Made by a program: the position numbers and the translations under genes. Of a DNA stretch of 64,000 bases, positions 8,939 to 18,249 are shown piece after piece. Origin of the DNA: Alphaproteobacteria bacterium LSUCC0396 (GTDB lineage Bacteria > Pseudomonadota > Alphaproteobacteria > Puniceispirillales > Puniceispirillaceae). The stretch is taken from contig CP166131.1 of NCBI GenBank assembly GCA_041228345.1, positions 2,473,001-2,537,000 of the forward strand. The letters run 5' to 3'. Each line of letters opens with the position of its first letter. Position 1 is the stretch's first letter. The notes under the pieces are model-generated. The model saw only the letters and a program-made list of their open reading frames with translations, did not search any database and was not told where the DNA came from.

Positions 8939-9529
8939 ATGCTTGCATTTTTTAGCCTGCTGGCCTTTGTCGCCTTTATGGTCGGAACGCCCGGGCCTGC
9001 CAATTTGATTGTGATGCTGGCCGGTGTCCGGCAGGGGCTGGGGCGCTGTCTTGGGTTTATCTTGGGCCTTATTGTTGGCAAGATTCTATTGAATCTGTTC
9101 ATCGGTTTCGGGTTTGGTCTTGTGCTTGCCAAAGCGCCGTTTTGGCAGATGCTTTTCAGCTATGTCAGTGCCGGCTATATGATCTGGCTTGCGTTAAAAT
9201 CATGGCCATCAGGTGATGCTAACCTTCATCAAGCCGAGCCTGACGCCCATCATTTTCGGTTCCGAAACGGGATTTTTGTGCATCCGCTCAATCCCAAAGC
9301 GTGGGTTATGTCGGTTTTGGCATGGGGAAAATTTGCCCCAGATCTTGGCGATTTTTCAGTGCAATTGCCCGTTGTCATTCTGACCTTTGCCGCCTGTCAA
9401 TTGGGCTTTCACAGCCTTTGGTGCTGGCTTGGCACGGTTATGGGAAAAAGCCTGCGCAATAATGTTGTGCTAACACGCGCAATGATCATTGCCACAGTTG
9501 TTATCGTTATTATTGCGGTGTTGATTTAG
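8939..9529 (+). CDS. LysE/RhtB family amino-acid exporter
   Basis: A 196-residue inner-membrane protein with about six hydrophobic helices. The family signature lies at the N terminus (VGTPGPANLIVMLAGVRQGL) and the NPKAWVM motif sits mid-protein. Members export amino acids or their derivatives; the exact substrate is unknown. No clear Shine-Dalgarno sequence is seen before the ATG, and the close upstream ypeA-like gene may provide translational coupling. A GC hairpin overlaps the stop codon (9529-9552). Confidence 0.87.
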   Translation: MLAFFSLLAFVAFMVGTPGPANLIVMLAGVRQGLGRCLGFILGLIVGKILLNLFIGFGFGLVLAKAPFWQMLFSYVSAGYMIWLALKSWPSGDANLHQAEPDAHHFRFRNGIFVHPLNPKAWVMSVLAWGKFAPDLGDFSVQLPVVILTFAACQLGFHSLWCWLGTVMGKSLRNNVVLTRAMIIATVVIVIIAVLI

Positions 9530-9552
9530 GGCGGCCCGCAGGAGCACCGCCC
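9529..9552. terminator. Candidate hairpin between lysE-type gene and lptD
   Basis: GGGCGG at 9529-9534 pairs with CCGCCC at 9547-9552 around a 12-base loop, between convergent gene ends. No U tract follows on either strand, so intrinsic termination is only possible, not shown. Confidence 0.3.
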
Positions 9553-9567
9553 CCGGCGCCATTCCGC

Positions 9568-11742
9568 TTAATTCCCGCCGAATGTCGATAATGTCGATAA
9601 TGCCGATTGCGAAATTGCGCCAAGATGTTTGAAGCCTATGACAAAATTCAATTGGTCAACGGCACTGACATCGCGGTCGGCAACGGGATCATGTTTGTAA
9701 TTGATTGTAACATAAAGGCAATCTTGAATGCCGCCATTCCAGCTAAGCGCCGCCGTGCTTTTTTTCCGAACAGTTTTTCCGTAAGACAAATCCCACAATT
9801 GTGTCGCGGCAAACTGCCATCCACCGGCAAAAGATTGACTGTAGGTGGCTGACAATTCTTCGCGGTCGTCATCACTGCTGGAGAAATAGGCTTTGGCGAG
9901 CTGATTATGCGTCACGCTAAGGCGGCCATTGCCAAGATTTGAGGACAGCGACGCCTTCGACTCGTTCAAAGTCAGGTTTTTCGATGATATCCGTCCCGAC
10001 CACCGCAAGTTCAGGCTGTTTGCCGGATTAACCGATAGGCTTGCAACATAGTCTGAATATTTGTCACCCTGATCGGCGTTCAATCCTGCTGAGGCACTAC
10101 CGGAAATCCGGCGGCTAATTCCCAAAAAGCCAGTAACATCACCAAAGAAATTATCGTTCGTTGTTGCGGATACACCAATATCGGCGCGTGTTCCAGGAAG
10201 CGTGAAATCCTTGCCCTGATAACGGTTTAGCAAAAAAAGATTAGCCTCATCAATCCGGTAATCGCCAGCATCACGGTTCGGAATCACCGTGGTGCGATCC
10301 TTTCCGCCAACATAAACCAATTGGGTTTGTGGCTCAAAAATCGCTGTGCGGTTCGCGGTTGTTATCGCGATCGGCAGCCGCCATCCGATCGACAGGGCTG
10401 GTGTTACAAAACTAACCTCACCCAGACGGGTTGTTGCATCTTCAGGCTTTGCGTGAAGGCTGTAATAACTACCCGTTACGTTGGCTTCGTAATTGGCAAC
10501 ACCGACTGGCAGCTTGAAGTCTTCGGATAATTCGAAAACGCCGCTCCAGCGCGCCAGATCATAGCCTTGGTCATTGTCAAGTTGCAGGGCGCTAAGCTCG
10601 GTTCGGAACTGCTGGTTCGCGCGCCATCCTTTTTCAGTTTTTTCATAAAAGATGGCGGGCAGTACAGTTGGTTCATTCACGGTTTTATCGCTATTCACCA
10701 ATGATTGGCGGTCCGACGCTTCGATGTGGTAATAGCGGTTATCGATGGCTCTTTTGACGTCGAGGGTCGATTTCAGCGATATGTCATCATTGAAATCATA
10801 ACGGCGCATAAATGTGTCCTGACTGGCGCGGCGCAGACGCGCCCCAAGGTTCCAGCCATTGCCAATGCGGCTTGCAAAGCTCGCATCGACAGCACCAACA
10901 AACTCGCGGTTCTTCTTATAGGTCTCGACATTTGCCGTATAGACCATGGCATTCAACTCGGCCTTGTCCCAGAGCTTGCGATAGCGCGTTTTGACGCCAA
11001 GCCCGCGATATTGATATTTATAGCCGGTGAATTCTGCGTCACTGGTCTTGTCAATGATCTGGTAATAGGGGATCGACGGGGTCAAACCAAGGTCTGAGCT
11101 TACAACAAAGCTGGGGGTTAAAAAGCCCGAGCGGCGCCTTACCGTCCAGTCGGGGTGCGATAGAAATGGCAGATAACCAACTGGCACATTCATCACATTC
11201 ATGCGCAGGTTGAAATGCGTAATGGTCTGGGTTTTTTCATCACGAACAGACTGGCTGGCCTTAATATCCCATAATGGTCGTTCACCATTTAAAAAATCGC
11301 ATTTACAGGGGGTAAAACGGCTTTTCTCGAAAATACCACGATCGCCAGCAATGCGATCAGCACTGGCTGCAGACAGCCACTCGCCACTGGCAAAATGCGA
11401 GATTATTGTTTCACCAAGAATATGCGTAAATTCGGTATCCAGCTCCATCATTGTGGCGTGAGTGACGGTGCCATCGCCATCGGTATGAATAACATTACCG
11501 CGGGCAATGGCTCTGTTCTGGTCACGGTAATAGGTTACTTCGTCAGCGCGCAAATTGTTATTGGCCTGTTTCAGTTCAACATTGCCGGTGGCAAGCAGGC
11601 TTCCATCATTCTGATTAACAACGACATTATCAGCTTCAAACCCAATTGGCTCATCTGCGGCAACTACAGAATTAGCAGGTAATGATAACGTCAGCGCCAC
11701 CAGCAGACAGCGCATATGAAGACTGTTCGATAAAAACCCCAA
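9568..11742 (-). CDS. lptD: LPS assembly outer-membrane protein LptD
   Basis: The outer-membrane beta-barrel of the Lpt machine, which inserts LPS into the outer leaflet together with LptE. It has 724 residues, with an N-terminal signal peptide (hydrophobic LLVALTLSLPANSVVAA, cleavage near residue 29; Met10 is an alternative start). The periplasmic OstA/LptA-like domain follows at about 30-150 (GFEADNVVVNQNDGSLLATG), then the long barrel domain, with TRYRKLWDKAELNA and many alternating strands. The terminal codons contain a 9-bp triplication. The gene is not beside surA or pdxA, its common neighbours elsewhere. Confidence 0.93.
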   Translation of the reverse strand: MGFLSNSLHMRCLLVALTLSLPANSVVAADEPIGFEADNVVVNQNDGSLLATGNVELKQANNNLRADEVTYYRDQNRAIARGNVIHTDGDGTVTHATMMELDTEFTHILGETIISHFASGEWLSAASADRIAGDRGIFEKSRFTPCKCDFLNGERPLWDIKASQSVRDEKTQTITHFNLRMNVMNVPVGYLPFLSHPDWTVRRRSGFLTPSFVVSSDLGLTPSIPYYQIIDKTSDAEFTGYKYQYRGLGVKTRYRKLWDKAELNAMVYTANVETYKKNREFVGAVDASFASRIGNGWNLGARLRRASQDTFMRRYDFNDDISLKSTLDVKRAIDNRYYHIEASDRQSLVNSDKTVNEPTVLPAIFYEKTEKGWRANQQFRTELSALQLDNDQGYDLARWSGVFELSEDFKLPVGVANYEANVTGSYYSLHAKPEDATTRLGEVSFVTPALSIGWRLPIAITTANRTAIFEPQTQLVYVGGKDRTTVIPNRDAGDYRIDEANLFLLNRYQGKDFTLPGTRADIGVSATTNDNFFGDVTGFLGISRRISGSASAGLNADQGDKYSDYVASLSVNPANSLNLRWSGRISSKNLTLNESKASLSSNLGNGRLSVTHNQLAKAYFSSSDDDREELSATYSQSFAGGWQFAATQLWDLSYGKTVRKKSTAALSWNGGIQDCLYVTINYKHDPVADRDVSAVDQLNFVIGFKHLGAISQSALSTLSTFGGN

Positions 11743-11803
11743 AACACCTTATCCTTTGCCGATCGTTCAGTCGCTTGGCGATGCTCTCTATCGCTAGCCT
11801 GTT

Positions 11804-12964
11804 TTACGCCCTATGTCCATGTAAAGCGGCGTGAATTGCTATATGCCTCAATCCATCAACTCTATTTGCCATCGCTTCGCTGGTAAATGGAAAATCGGCC
11901 CAAGCCTTGGCCTGTAATTCAAGGCGCAGCTTATCATTGGTTAAAAGCTGTTCAAACCCTGCACGAAGGCTGGACACTGACGGCCTATCGATAATCAGCG
12001 CGCGCCCCTCGGCAACTTCGGGGATGCCGCCGCGCCGTGTCGTCAGAACGGCACAGCCCGCTGCCATGGCCTCAACCACCACCTTGCCAAGCGGCTCCTC
12101 CCACAAAGAAGGGCAGGCGGCAATGGCAGCTCTTTCCTGCCAGTCACGAACCGCGTCAATGGGGATAAATCCGGTCATTTCCACCTGATCGCCAAGTGTG
12201 CGCACGGCGGTGGCAACCTTGGCTTCATAGCTGCCAGCCGCGGTCTGCTCAAACCGGCGGGCACCAGCAATGACCAGCCGCCAAGCGGGAAAGGATGGCA
12301 AAATATCGGCGAGTGCTTGAGCGCATTCCAAAATGCCCTTTTCAGGCACCATACGGCCGGCAAGAAAGATAATCGGTTCCTTTTTGGCCGGTGATTTCAG
12401 TCGGCGCGAAACCCCGTTTGGTACAACATTTACCTTGGCGGAAAGTGCATGATCACGATCCAAGCCGTCAAGAAAACAGCGGCGAATATAATCAGAAACA
12501 CAAATAATCTGAACAAGCCCGTTCAACAATGATTCCCGTTCACCACTGGTTTTTGCCCCTTTCATCGTGCGCGGGTCATTGTGAAGATAGAGACTGACCG
12601 GAATGTCCGGGCGTTTTTTAATCAGCTGGCTGGCAACATGACATCGCCCGTGAACTTCAATCAAATCAGGCCTAGGGTGCATTTTTAGCCGATCCAAATA
12701 GGCCGCCGTAAACCCATCATTCTTGCCCAAAAGCCAAGCCATTTTTGGCTTTAAGCCACAAAAATTCACCCCGTCGAAGGGCGCGTCTATCGCGCGACCG
12801 ACCACCCTGATATCATCTTCATTACGGCTTTCTGTCACAAGGTCATGCACAATCGTTGCAACAGCACCGGCATTTGCCGCCGAAAAGGATTCTTTGACAG
12901 GAAGCAAAAGATCGATTTTGAATTTTGATCCCGTCAACAGCGTTGTTCCGTCAGTTTGTGGCAA
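11804..12964 (-). CDS. Glycosyltransferase family 4 (GT-B fold)
   Basis: 386 residues, likely transferring a sugar from a nucleotide donor onto LPS or another surface glycan at the inner face of the membrane. The C-terminal GT1/GT4 domain is clear: IIFLAGRMVPEKGILECAQA, then SLWEEPLGKVVVEAMAAGCA with the E-x7-E donor-binding motif, then RGGIPEVAEG. The N-terminal half has the acceptor-side pattern ending in HGRCHVASQLI and LYLHNDPRTM. It lies between lptD (downstream, same strand) and a divergent GT9 gene, which supports a surface-polysaccharide role. Acceptor and sugar are unknown. Confidence 0.88.
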   Translation of the reverse strand: MPQTDGTTLLTGSKFKIDLLLPVKESFSAANAGAVATIVHDLVTESRNEDDIRVVGRAIDAPFDGVNFCGLKPKMAWLLGKNDGFTAAYLDRLKMHPRPDLIEVHGRCHVASQLIKKRPDIPVSLYLHNDPRTMKGAKTSGERESLLNGLVQIICVSDYIRRCFLDGLDRDHALSAKVNVVPNGVSRRLKSPAKKEPIIFLAGRMVPEKGILECAQALADILPSFPAWRLVIAGARRFEQTAAGSYEAKVATAVRTLGDQVEMTGFIPIDAVRDWQERAAIAACPSLWEEPLGKVVVEAMAAGCAVLTTRRGGIPEVAEGRALIIDRPSVSSLRAGFEQLLTNDKLRLELQAKAWADFPFTSEAMANRVDGLRHIAIHAALHGHRA

Positions 12965-13128
12965 GAAAGGGGTGGGTAGGCTTGCTATATTATTGCATCA
13001 CCGCAAGGACACAATATGTTAGTTGACATGGCGGGATGAAAATATGAACTTCCGCGCAGAAAATTTGCTATTGCGTCAGCAGTGGTAAATTTGACTAGTC
13101 CACGACTTCAACCACTAATGGTCTCTTT

Positions 13129-14115
13129 ATGCCGTCTGATCACACTTTAACACGAATTCTTGTTATCAAGCATGGTGCGCTTGGCGACATTGTTCAGGCG
13201 CTTGATAGTTTTGCTAGTCTGCGTGCGGGCAACCCTGATGCCCATATTGCGCTCATGACGACCCCCGGTTTCGTTTCTTTTGCCGCGATGATGCCGTGGT
13301 TTGATGAGGTGATTGCCGACCCGCGCGCTGGCATTTTTAACCTTGCCGCGTCATGGCGTATTCGCCGCGCCCTTCGCCAAGACTGGTCGATTATGGTTGA
13401 TATGCAGTGCAGTGGTCGAACCAAACGCTATTTTACCCATTTCGTGATGCCTGCAACACGCTGGATTGGCACGGCGCCCGGCTGTTCGGATCGGCTGCCC
13501 GATTTTACGGGCGTCAATAACCGTGACCGTATGATGAAAACTGCGGAAATTGCCGGCGGTATTGCCAAAAATGCTGATATGGATTGGCTTATGGGTGATG
13601 CGGCAAGTGCCGGCACGCCATTATTGTTTACGCCATCGTTTGCCGATTGCGAGTTTCCCCACGCTGGTCGCTATGCCGTTCTTGTACCGGGTTGCTCGTT
13701 GGCAAAGCCGCAAAAGCGCTGGCCTGCGGAACGGTTTGCTGAACTTGCAAATGCGTTACTTGCCCGCAATCTAGCGGTTCTGCTGGTCGGCACAGATGAT
13801 GATCGTACTGCGGTTGATGCGGTGCTGGCGGTGGCGGCAGATGCGGTTGATCTATGCGGAAAAACCAATCTGGTCACGCTGGCGCAATTATTAAGCGGCG
13901 CTGCATTCGTTATCGGTAATGATACAGGCCCGATGTTCCTTGCAGCGAAAACCGGCGCGCCGAGCCTGATGTTGATGGGGCCAGATACCGATCCATCAAT
14001 GTCGGCCCCAACCGGCCGCACCGCAACCTGGCTGCAAGCAAGCCCGATTGCCCATATTACCGCCAAAGCCGCACTTGATGCGCTTGAAAAGCTGGGTCTT
14101 GAACCGGCCGCTTAA
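13129..14115 (+). CDS. Glycosyltransferase family 9 (heptosyltransferase-like)
   Basis: 328 residues with the GT9 layout: the N-terminal ILVIKHGALGDIVQALDSFA strand-loop, a central PGCSLAKPQKRWPAERFAEL segment typical of ADP-heptose transferases, and the C-terminal FVIGNDTGPMFLAAKTGAPS donor site. It probably adds heptose or a related sugar to LPS, consistent with hldE, GT4 and lptD in the same window. Its stop codon overlaps that of the convergent DUF924 gene by four bases (TTAA, 14112-14115). Whether it is WaaC, WaaF or another GT9 cannot be decided. Confidence 0.88.
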   Translation: MPSDHTLTRILVIKHGALGDIVQALDSFASLRAGNPDAHIALMTTPGFVSFAAMMPWFDEVIADPRAGIFNLAASWRIRRALRQDWSIMVDMQCSGRTKRYFTHFVMPATRWIGTAPGCSDRLPDFTGVNNRDRMMKTAEIAGGIAKNADMDWLMGDAASAGTPLLFTPSFADCEFPHAGRYAVLVPGCSLAKPQKRWPAERFAELANALLARNLAVLLVGTDDDRTAVDAVLAVAADAVDLCGKTNLVTLAQLLSGAAFVIGNDTGPMFLAAKTGAPSLMLMGPDTDPSMSAPTGRTATWLQASPIAHITAKAALDALEKLGLEPAA

Positions 14116-14663
14116 AAGGATGAGCCGGGCTGGCTTAAAAACATCTCTTCCTCGGCGCTGCTTGGCCGGCCAAGCCATGCGTTGCGATGCGGAAATCGCC
14201 CGAACCGGGCAATGATATCGCGATGTTTAAGCGCATAATCATGGGTCATTTTTGACGTATAACCCTCAAATAACGGTAATGATGCGTCTTGAATGCCGAT
14301 ATCCTCGCTATGCATCATTGGCATAAGCATGAATTGGCACCGTACCGCCTGACCCGGCTCAAGATATTGCCGTTCAACACAACGTAGACTTAGCGCAAGC
14401 GCCATTTCATCGCCGGAAAATGCGCGCGCAGAATTGCGAAAGATATTCCGGGTAAATTGGTCAAGCAGCAGGATCAAGGCAAGACAACCATCGGCGTCAT
14501 TTGCCCAATGATCGAGACGCCCAGCAAGCGCCTCTCGCACCGCTTTGCCAAACCTGCTCTCAAGCAGGGCGTCAAAATCATCGTCTTTTTTAAACCAGAA
14601 TTCGGGCGAAGTTTCGACAAACCAGAAATGCAAAATGTCCTGCGGCGTTGGTGTCTTGGGCAT
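14112..14663 (-). CDS. DUF924 family protein
   Basis: 183 residues matching the DUF924 pattern: DILHFWFVETSPEFWFKKDD at the N terminus, LALILLLDQFTRNIFRNSAR in the middle, then LMPMMHSEDIGIQ and RFPHRNAWLGR toward the end. The family is a soluble helical protein resembling a TPR-like fold and has no agreed function. It converges on and overlaps the GT9 gene by four bases, and the D-2-hydroxyacid dehydrogenase gene ends 33 nt upstream on the same strand, so those two may be cotranscribed. Confidence 0.85.
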   Translation of the reverse strand: MPKTPTPQDILHFWFVETSPEFWFKKDDDFDALLESRFGKAVREALAGRLDHWANDADGCLALILLLDQFTRNIFRNSARAFSGDEMALALSLRCVERQYLEPGQAVRCQFMLMPMMHSEDIGIQDASLPLFEGYTSKMTHDYALKHRDIIARFGRFPHRNAWLGRPSSAEEEMFLSQPGSSF

Positions 14664-14696
14664 GACCTAGGCCTCTTTGCCGATGTGGTGGTATGA

Positions 14697-16139
14697 TTAG
14701 ATAACCTTACCCGGATTCATCAAATTTTTTGGATCTAAAGCGGCTTTAATTGATTTCATCGTATTTATGATAGCGGGACTTTTGACCTTGGCTAGTTGAT
14801 CGCGCTTTACTTGCCCAATGCCGTGTTCGGCGCTGATAGATCCGCCATATTTGGTGACATTGCCGTAAAGCAGTTCAAGCAGTTGCGGCGTCTTTGCGTC
14901 AAAATCGGGATCACCACCGGCCGCTTGAACAAGGTTAAAGTGCAAATTTCCATCACCAATATGACCATAGCCGCAAATACGGATTTTCGGATCAATCGCC
15001 TTTACGCCGGCAACCATATCCGCATAAAAGGCCGATAATGCTGATTGCGGTAATGCCACATCCGAGCGCATGACCTTGCCAGCACGCTTGTGCGATTCTG
15101 GTGATTGTTCGCGCACATCCCATAAGGCATCGCGCTGAGCGTCGCTATTTGCGATGGTGGCGTCAATCACGAGGCCATCTTCAAAGGCGGTTGCCAGCAC
15201 GGTTTCCATAATGCTGCGGATTGGCGAGCTGCCATTACCGTCGACCTCATTATCAGCCGGGTTGGTGCTGCCGATTTCCATAAGCACATTCATCGGGCCA
15301 ATTGTTGCCAGTGGACACTGGATATTTGGGAACGACTCAAACAGAACATGCAGAATATCAGCCGGAATCAATTCAAAGGCCTCAACCATACCGCCTGATG
15401 CGGCCTGCACGCGGTGCAGCAATTTGACCGCCGCATCAACATCACGCACCTCGGCAAAGGCGGTGCTAAGCGCGACGGGTTTTGGAAATAACCGCATCGT
15501 TGCCGCGGTTATGACGCCAAGCGTGCCTTCTGATCCTACAAACAGGTTTTTAAGGTCATAACCGGTATTGTCTTTTCTGAGGCCGCTGAGCATTTTCAGC
15601 ACCTCGCCGCCCATCAGCACCACTTCAAGGCCAAGGGTAAGCGCCCGCGTAGTACCATAACGAACCACGTTTAGCCCGCCTGCATTGGTGCCAAGATTAC
15701 CGCCAATCGTGCAACTGCCTTTGGCTGCTAGGTTCAGCGGAAAATAGAGACCAGCCTCATCGGCAACATCCTGCAGATTTTGCAAGATACACCCAGCCTC
15801 GACTGTCATCGACATATTCTGCGTGTCGAGTTCGCGCACCTTATTCATCCGCCGCAGCGATAGCAAAATTGTATTGCCGCTTTCATCTGGTGTCGCCCCG
15901 CCCATAAAGCCGGTATTGCCGCCTTGCGGCACGACAATGATATTATGTTTATCGGCATAGGCCATGATTGCCGAGACCTGCTGGGTTGTTTTGGGCAAAA
16001 CCACCGCATGCGCCGCGCCGTGAAAACGGCTGTGCCAATCAGACAGATAGCTGGCCGTATCATCGCGCTCTTGCAACACTGCCTTTTCGCCAACAAGGGC
16101 AATCAGATCATCAATGATATTGGGTTTACGGTCGTCCAT
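14697..16139 (-). CDS. FAD-linked D-2-hydroxyacid (D-lactate/D-2-hydroxyglutarate-type) dehydrogenase
   Basis: An FAD-dependent oxidase of the GlcD/D2HGDH family. The PP-loop FAD-binding domain has VVPQGGNTGFMGGATP and CTIGGNLGTNAGGLNVVRYG. The C-terminal FAD-oxidase domain has GYGHIGDGNLHFN and SAEHGIGQVKRD, with conserved metal and substrate residues. The ATG at 16139 gives 480 residues; an in-frame GTG at 16148 adds three and sits too close to the AGGAA sequence. The family oxidises D-lactate, glycolate or D-2-hydroxyglutarate and passes electrons to an acceptor; the substrate cannot be chosen here. No glcE or glcF partner is adjacent, which argues against a glycolate oxidase complex. Confidence 0.9.
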   Translation of the reverse strand: MDDRKPNIIDDLIALVGEKAVLQERDDTASYLSDWHSRFHGAAHAVVLPKTTQQVSAIMAYADKHNIIVVPQGGNTGFMGGATPDESGNTILLSLRRMNKVRELDTQNMSMTVEAGCILQNLQDVADEAGLYFPLNLAAKGSCTIGGNLGTNAGGLNVVRYGTTRALTLGLEVVLMGGEVLKMLSGLRKDNTGYDLKNLFVGSEGTLGVITAATMRLFPKPVALSTAFAEVRDVDAAVKLLHRVQAASGGMVEAFELIPADILHVLFESFPNIQCPLATIGPMNVLMEIGSTNPADNEVDGNGSSPIRSIMETVLATAFEDGLVIDATIANSDAQRDALWDVREQSPESHKRAGKVMRSDVALPQSALSAFYADMVAGVKAIDPKIRICGYGHIGDGNLHFNLVQAAGGDPDFDAKTPQLLELLYGNVTKYGGSISAEHGIGQVKRDQLAKVKSPAIINTMKSIKAALDPKNLMNPGKVI

Positions 16140-16354
16140 GTGCGGCACACTTCCTGTTTTGGTCTGTTGATATCGGCACTTGCCTTCGGCGGGGTAACGC
16201 GGCCATCTAAAAACCAGTTCTCACCGGATGAGACCGCCTTGGCATTTCATGTAATATTTATAGATATCTGCAAAGATCAATGCAAATGCTGAAACATGCA
16301 AGAAAAAGGATCAGGGACTGGTTACGCCAATGGCGAGACGTTTTTGCCCGTTTC

Positions 16355-16396
16355 GCCGATAAACTGCTGCCGATAAACTGCTGCTGATAAATTGCG
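16355..16396. repeat. 14-bp tandem repeat, 3 copies
   Basis: GCCGATAAACTGCT is repeated at 16355-16368 and 16369-16382, with a third diverged copy at 16383-16396. The array ends three bases short of the Sua5 stop codon, just downstream of that gene. Confidence 0.75.
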
Positions 16397-16398
16397 CC

Positions 16399-17373
16399 CT
16401 AGCGCGGCGCGGCGGCGCGGCGGAGCCGGTCATTAATCGCCTCGCCAAGACCGTCAACCGGAATAGGCGCAATGGCAATTGTTTCTGCATTCACCGCATC
16501 AGCTGCATGAAGCATCGAAAACAAATTGGCAGCCGCCTCGATCAGATCGCCTGAGGGGCTGAGGTTTAACCCCAGCTTTCCAGCGCCTTGAACAGTGCCA
16601 AAGCCAATTAGTTCCTCGTTCCCGTCTCGGCTTTTTGCCATCAGGCGCACCGATGAATTTGGTGCGTAATGGCTGGCAAGCTGTCCCGGGGCAAGGGGGT
16701 TTTCATCATTCCCGAGTGGGGCGGCAATGTCGATTTCCGGGTCACAACCTGCGGCGGTCAATGCAGCAGCCAGCGCATCACGCGTAACGCCGCCTGGGCG
16801 CAGCAGCAGCGCGCGCGCGCCGGTACAATCCACAATAGTGGATTCGAGACCATTTTCGCACGCCCCCCCGTCAAGTACCAGTTCCACCTTTCCATCAAGC
16901 CCTTTGACAACATGCTCGGCGCGGCTGGGGCTGATCTGGCCGGACGGGTTGGCGCTAGGGGCGGCAACCGGCTTGGCAAACGCTGTTAGTAACCGTCGCG
17001 CGCCGTCATGCGCAGGTACCCGAATACCCAGCCTGTCCAGCCCAGCCGTTGTCAGCATGGCAACCGGACAATCACTGCTGCGTTGCAGAATAAGGGTTAA
17101 GGGGCCGGGCCAGAATGCCGCGGCAAGTGCAGCAGCAATCGGTGTCTTTTGCCCAAGCGCAAACGCGGCCTCGGCGGTGGCAACATGGCTGATTAGCGGG
17201 TTAAAGGCAGGGCGTTGTTTGGCCGAGAAAATCCGCGCCACTGCCGCCGCGTCCGTGGCATCAGCACCAAGCCCGTAAACCGTCTCGGTTGGAAAGGCAA
17301 CAAGCTGGCCTTTCTGCAATAACGCCGCGGCGTCGGCAATGCTCTGATTTGAAATGGCAAGACAAACTGTCAT
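16399..17373 (-). CDS. L-threonylcarbamoyladenylate synthase (Sua5/YciO/YrdC type)
   Basis: Makes threonylcarbamoyl-AMP from threonine, bicarbonate and ATP, the first step of t6A37 modification of ANN-decoding tRNAs. It has 324 residues. The YrdC domain covers about 10-200 (LVAFPTETVYGLGADATD, then SAKQRPAFNPLISHV). A linker and a C-terminal Sua5 domain follow (GQLASHYAPNSSVRL, where the linker covers the active site). The length marks it as the two-domain Sua5 type, not the short TsaC. GC-rich low-complexity codons close the gene. It stands alone, and the SRAP gene is divergent upstream. Confidence 0.92.
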   Translation of the reverse strand: MTVCLAISNQSIADAAALLQKGQLVAFPTETVYGLGADATDAAAVARIFSAKQRPAFNPLISHVATAEAAFALGQKTPIAAALAAAFWPGPLTLILQRSSDCPVAMLTTAGLDRLGIRVPAHDGARRLLTAFAKPVAAPSANPSGQISPSRAEHVVKGLDGKVELVLDGGACENGLESTIVDCTGARALLLRPGGVTRDALAAALTAAGCDPEIDIAAPLGNDENPLAPGQLASHYAPNSSVRLMAKSRDGNEELIGFGTVQGAGKLGLNLSPSGDLIEAAANLFSMLHAADAVNAETIAIAPIPVDGLGEAINDRLRRAAAPR

Positions 17374-17580
17374 AGTGCTAAATCATCATTCTGGTAAGGT
17401 TTTTCATATCCGGCTGGTGCGAACTGACGTGCTTGATCGCCGTTTCTGCTATCCAGTGATACAACATCATTGTTCACTCGCCTAGTCGTCTGTTTCGCGT
17501 TACTCTTAATCGCACTCGGCCGGTCAGGCCAAAAGATTTCCAATCAAGGCTTAGAATTTAGATCAAGGGTTTGTTAGATC

Positions 17581-18249
17581 ATGTGCGGACGCTTTACCAG
17601 CACGGCCACAACTGATGAATTGATGCGCCGCTTTGGTGTTACAATTACGCAGAATTTGCGCCCGCGCTGGAATGTTGCGCCCAGTCAAAGCAGCCTAGTT
17701 CTCATTCGTGAGGGGCTGCATACGCAGGCAATAAACGCCGCATGGGGACTGCCGCCGGCCGCAAAGGGAAACAGTTTTCTCATTAATGCGCGGATGGAAA
17801 CATTGCGTGAAAAGCCAACCTTTCAAGACGCGTTTTCGCTGTCGCGCTGTGTTATTGTGGCAAGCGGCTGGTATGAATGGTCAGCCCCGAAAACGCCGTG
17901 GCATATCCAGCTTTTGGATGGCGGGGTTATGGCGATGGCAGGGTTACTGTTTCGCCAGTCCGCGCAAACCCGATTTGTGATTGTAACGAGTGCTGCCGAT
18001 GGTGAGCTCGCACAAATCCATCATCGTCAGCCGCTTGTGCTAGATACCGAGGCCGAGGCTGCATGGCTTGGCGGATCGGCTGATAAGGCTGCCGCTTGCT
18101 GCAAGGCCGCGCCCGCCAGCTGGTTTAACTGGTACCGGGTCAGCCCTGATGTTGGCAAAACGACGCGTGATCATCCGCAGCTTGTGACGCCGCTTGAGGG
18201 CGATGCGCTGTTACCGGCCGTACCAGATCAGGGCGATCTGTTCAGCTAA
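17581..18249 (+). CDS. yedK: SRAP family protein (YedK/HMCES), abasic-site DNA-protein crosslinking
   Basis: Forms a covalent thiazolidine link between its N-terminal cysteine and abasic sites in single-stranded DNA, shielding them during replication. It has 222 residues and begins MCGRFTSTAT, so Cys2 is exposed after Met removal. Other family active-site positions are present: Asn69 in INARMET, Glu99 in WYEW and His147 in IHHRQP. It converges with an AlkA-type glycosylase gene and their stop codons overlap by four bases (18246-18249), pairing an abasic-site maker with an abasic-site protector. Coregulation is not shown, since they are on opposite strands. Confidence 0.92.
   Translation: MCGRFTSTATTDELMRRFGVTITQNLRPRWNVAPSQSSLVLIREGLHTQAINAAWGLPPAAKGNSFLINARMETLREKPTFQDAFSLSRCVIVASGWYEWSAPKTPWHIQLLDGGVMAMAGLLFRQSAQTRFVIVTSAADGELAQIHHRQPLVLDTEAEAAWLGGSADKAAACCKAAPASWFNWYRVSPDVGKTTRDHPQLVTPLEGDALLPAVPDQGDLFS

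Noticed and set aside
14796-17278. Long antisense ORFs opposite the D-2-hydroxyacid dehydrogenase and Sua5 genes
   Set aside because: They have no family resemblance or start signals and lie wholly within well-supported genes; the high GC at third positions explains their openness.
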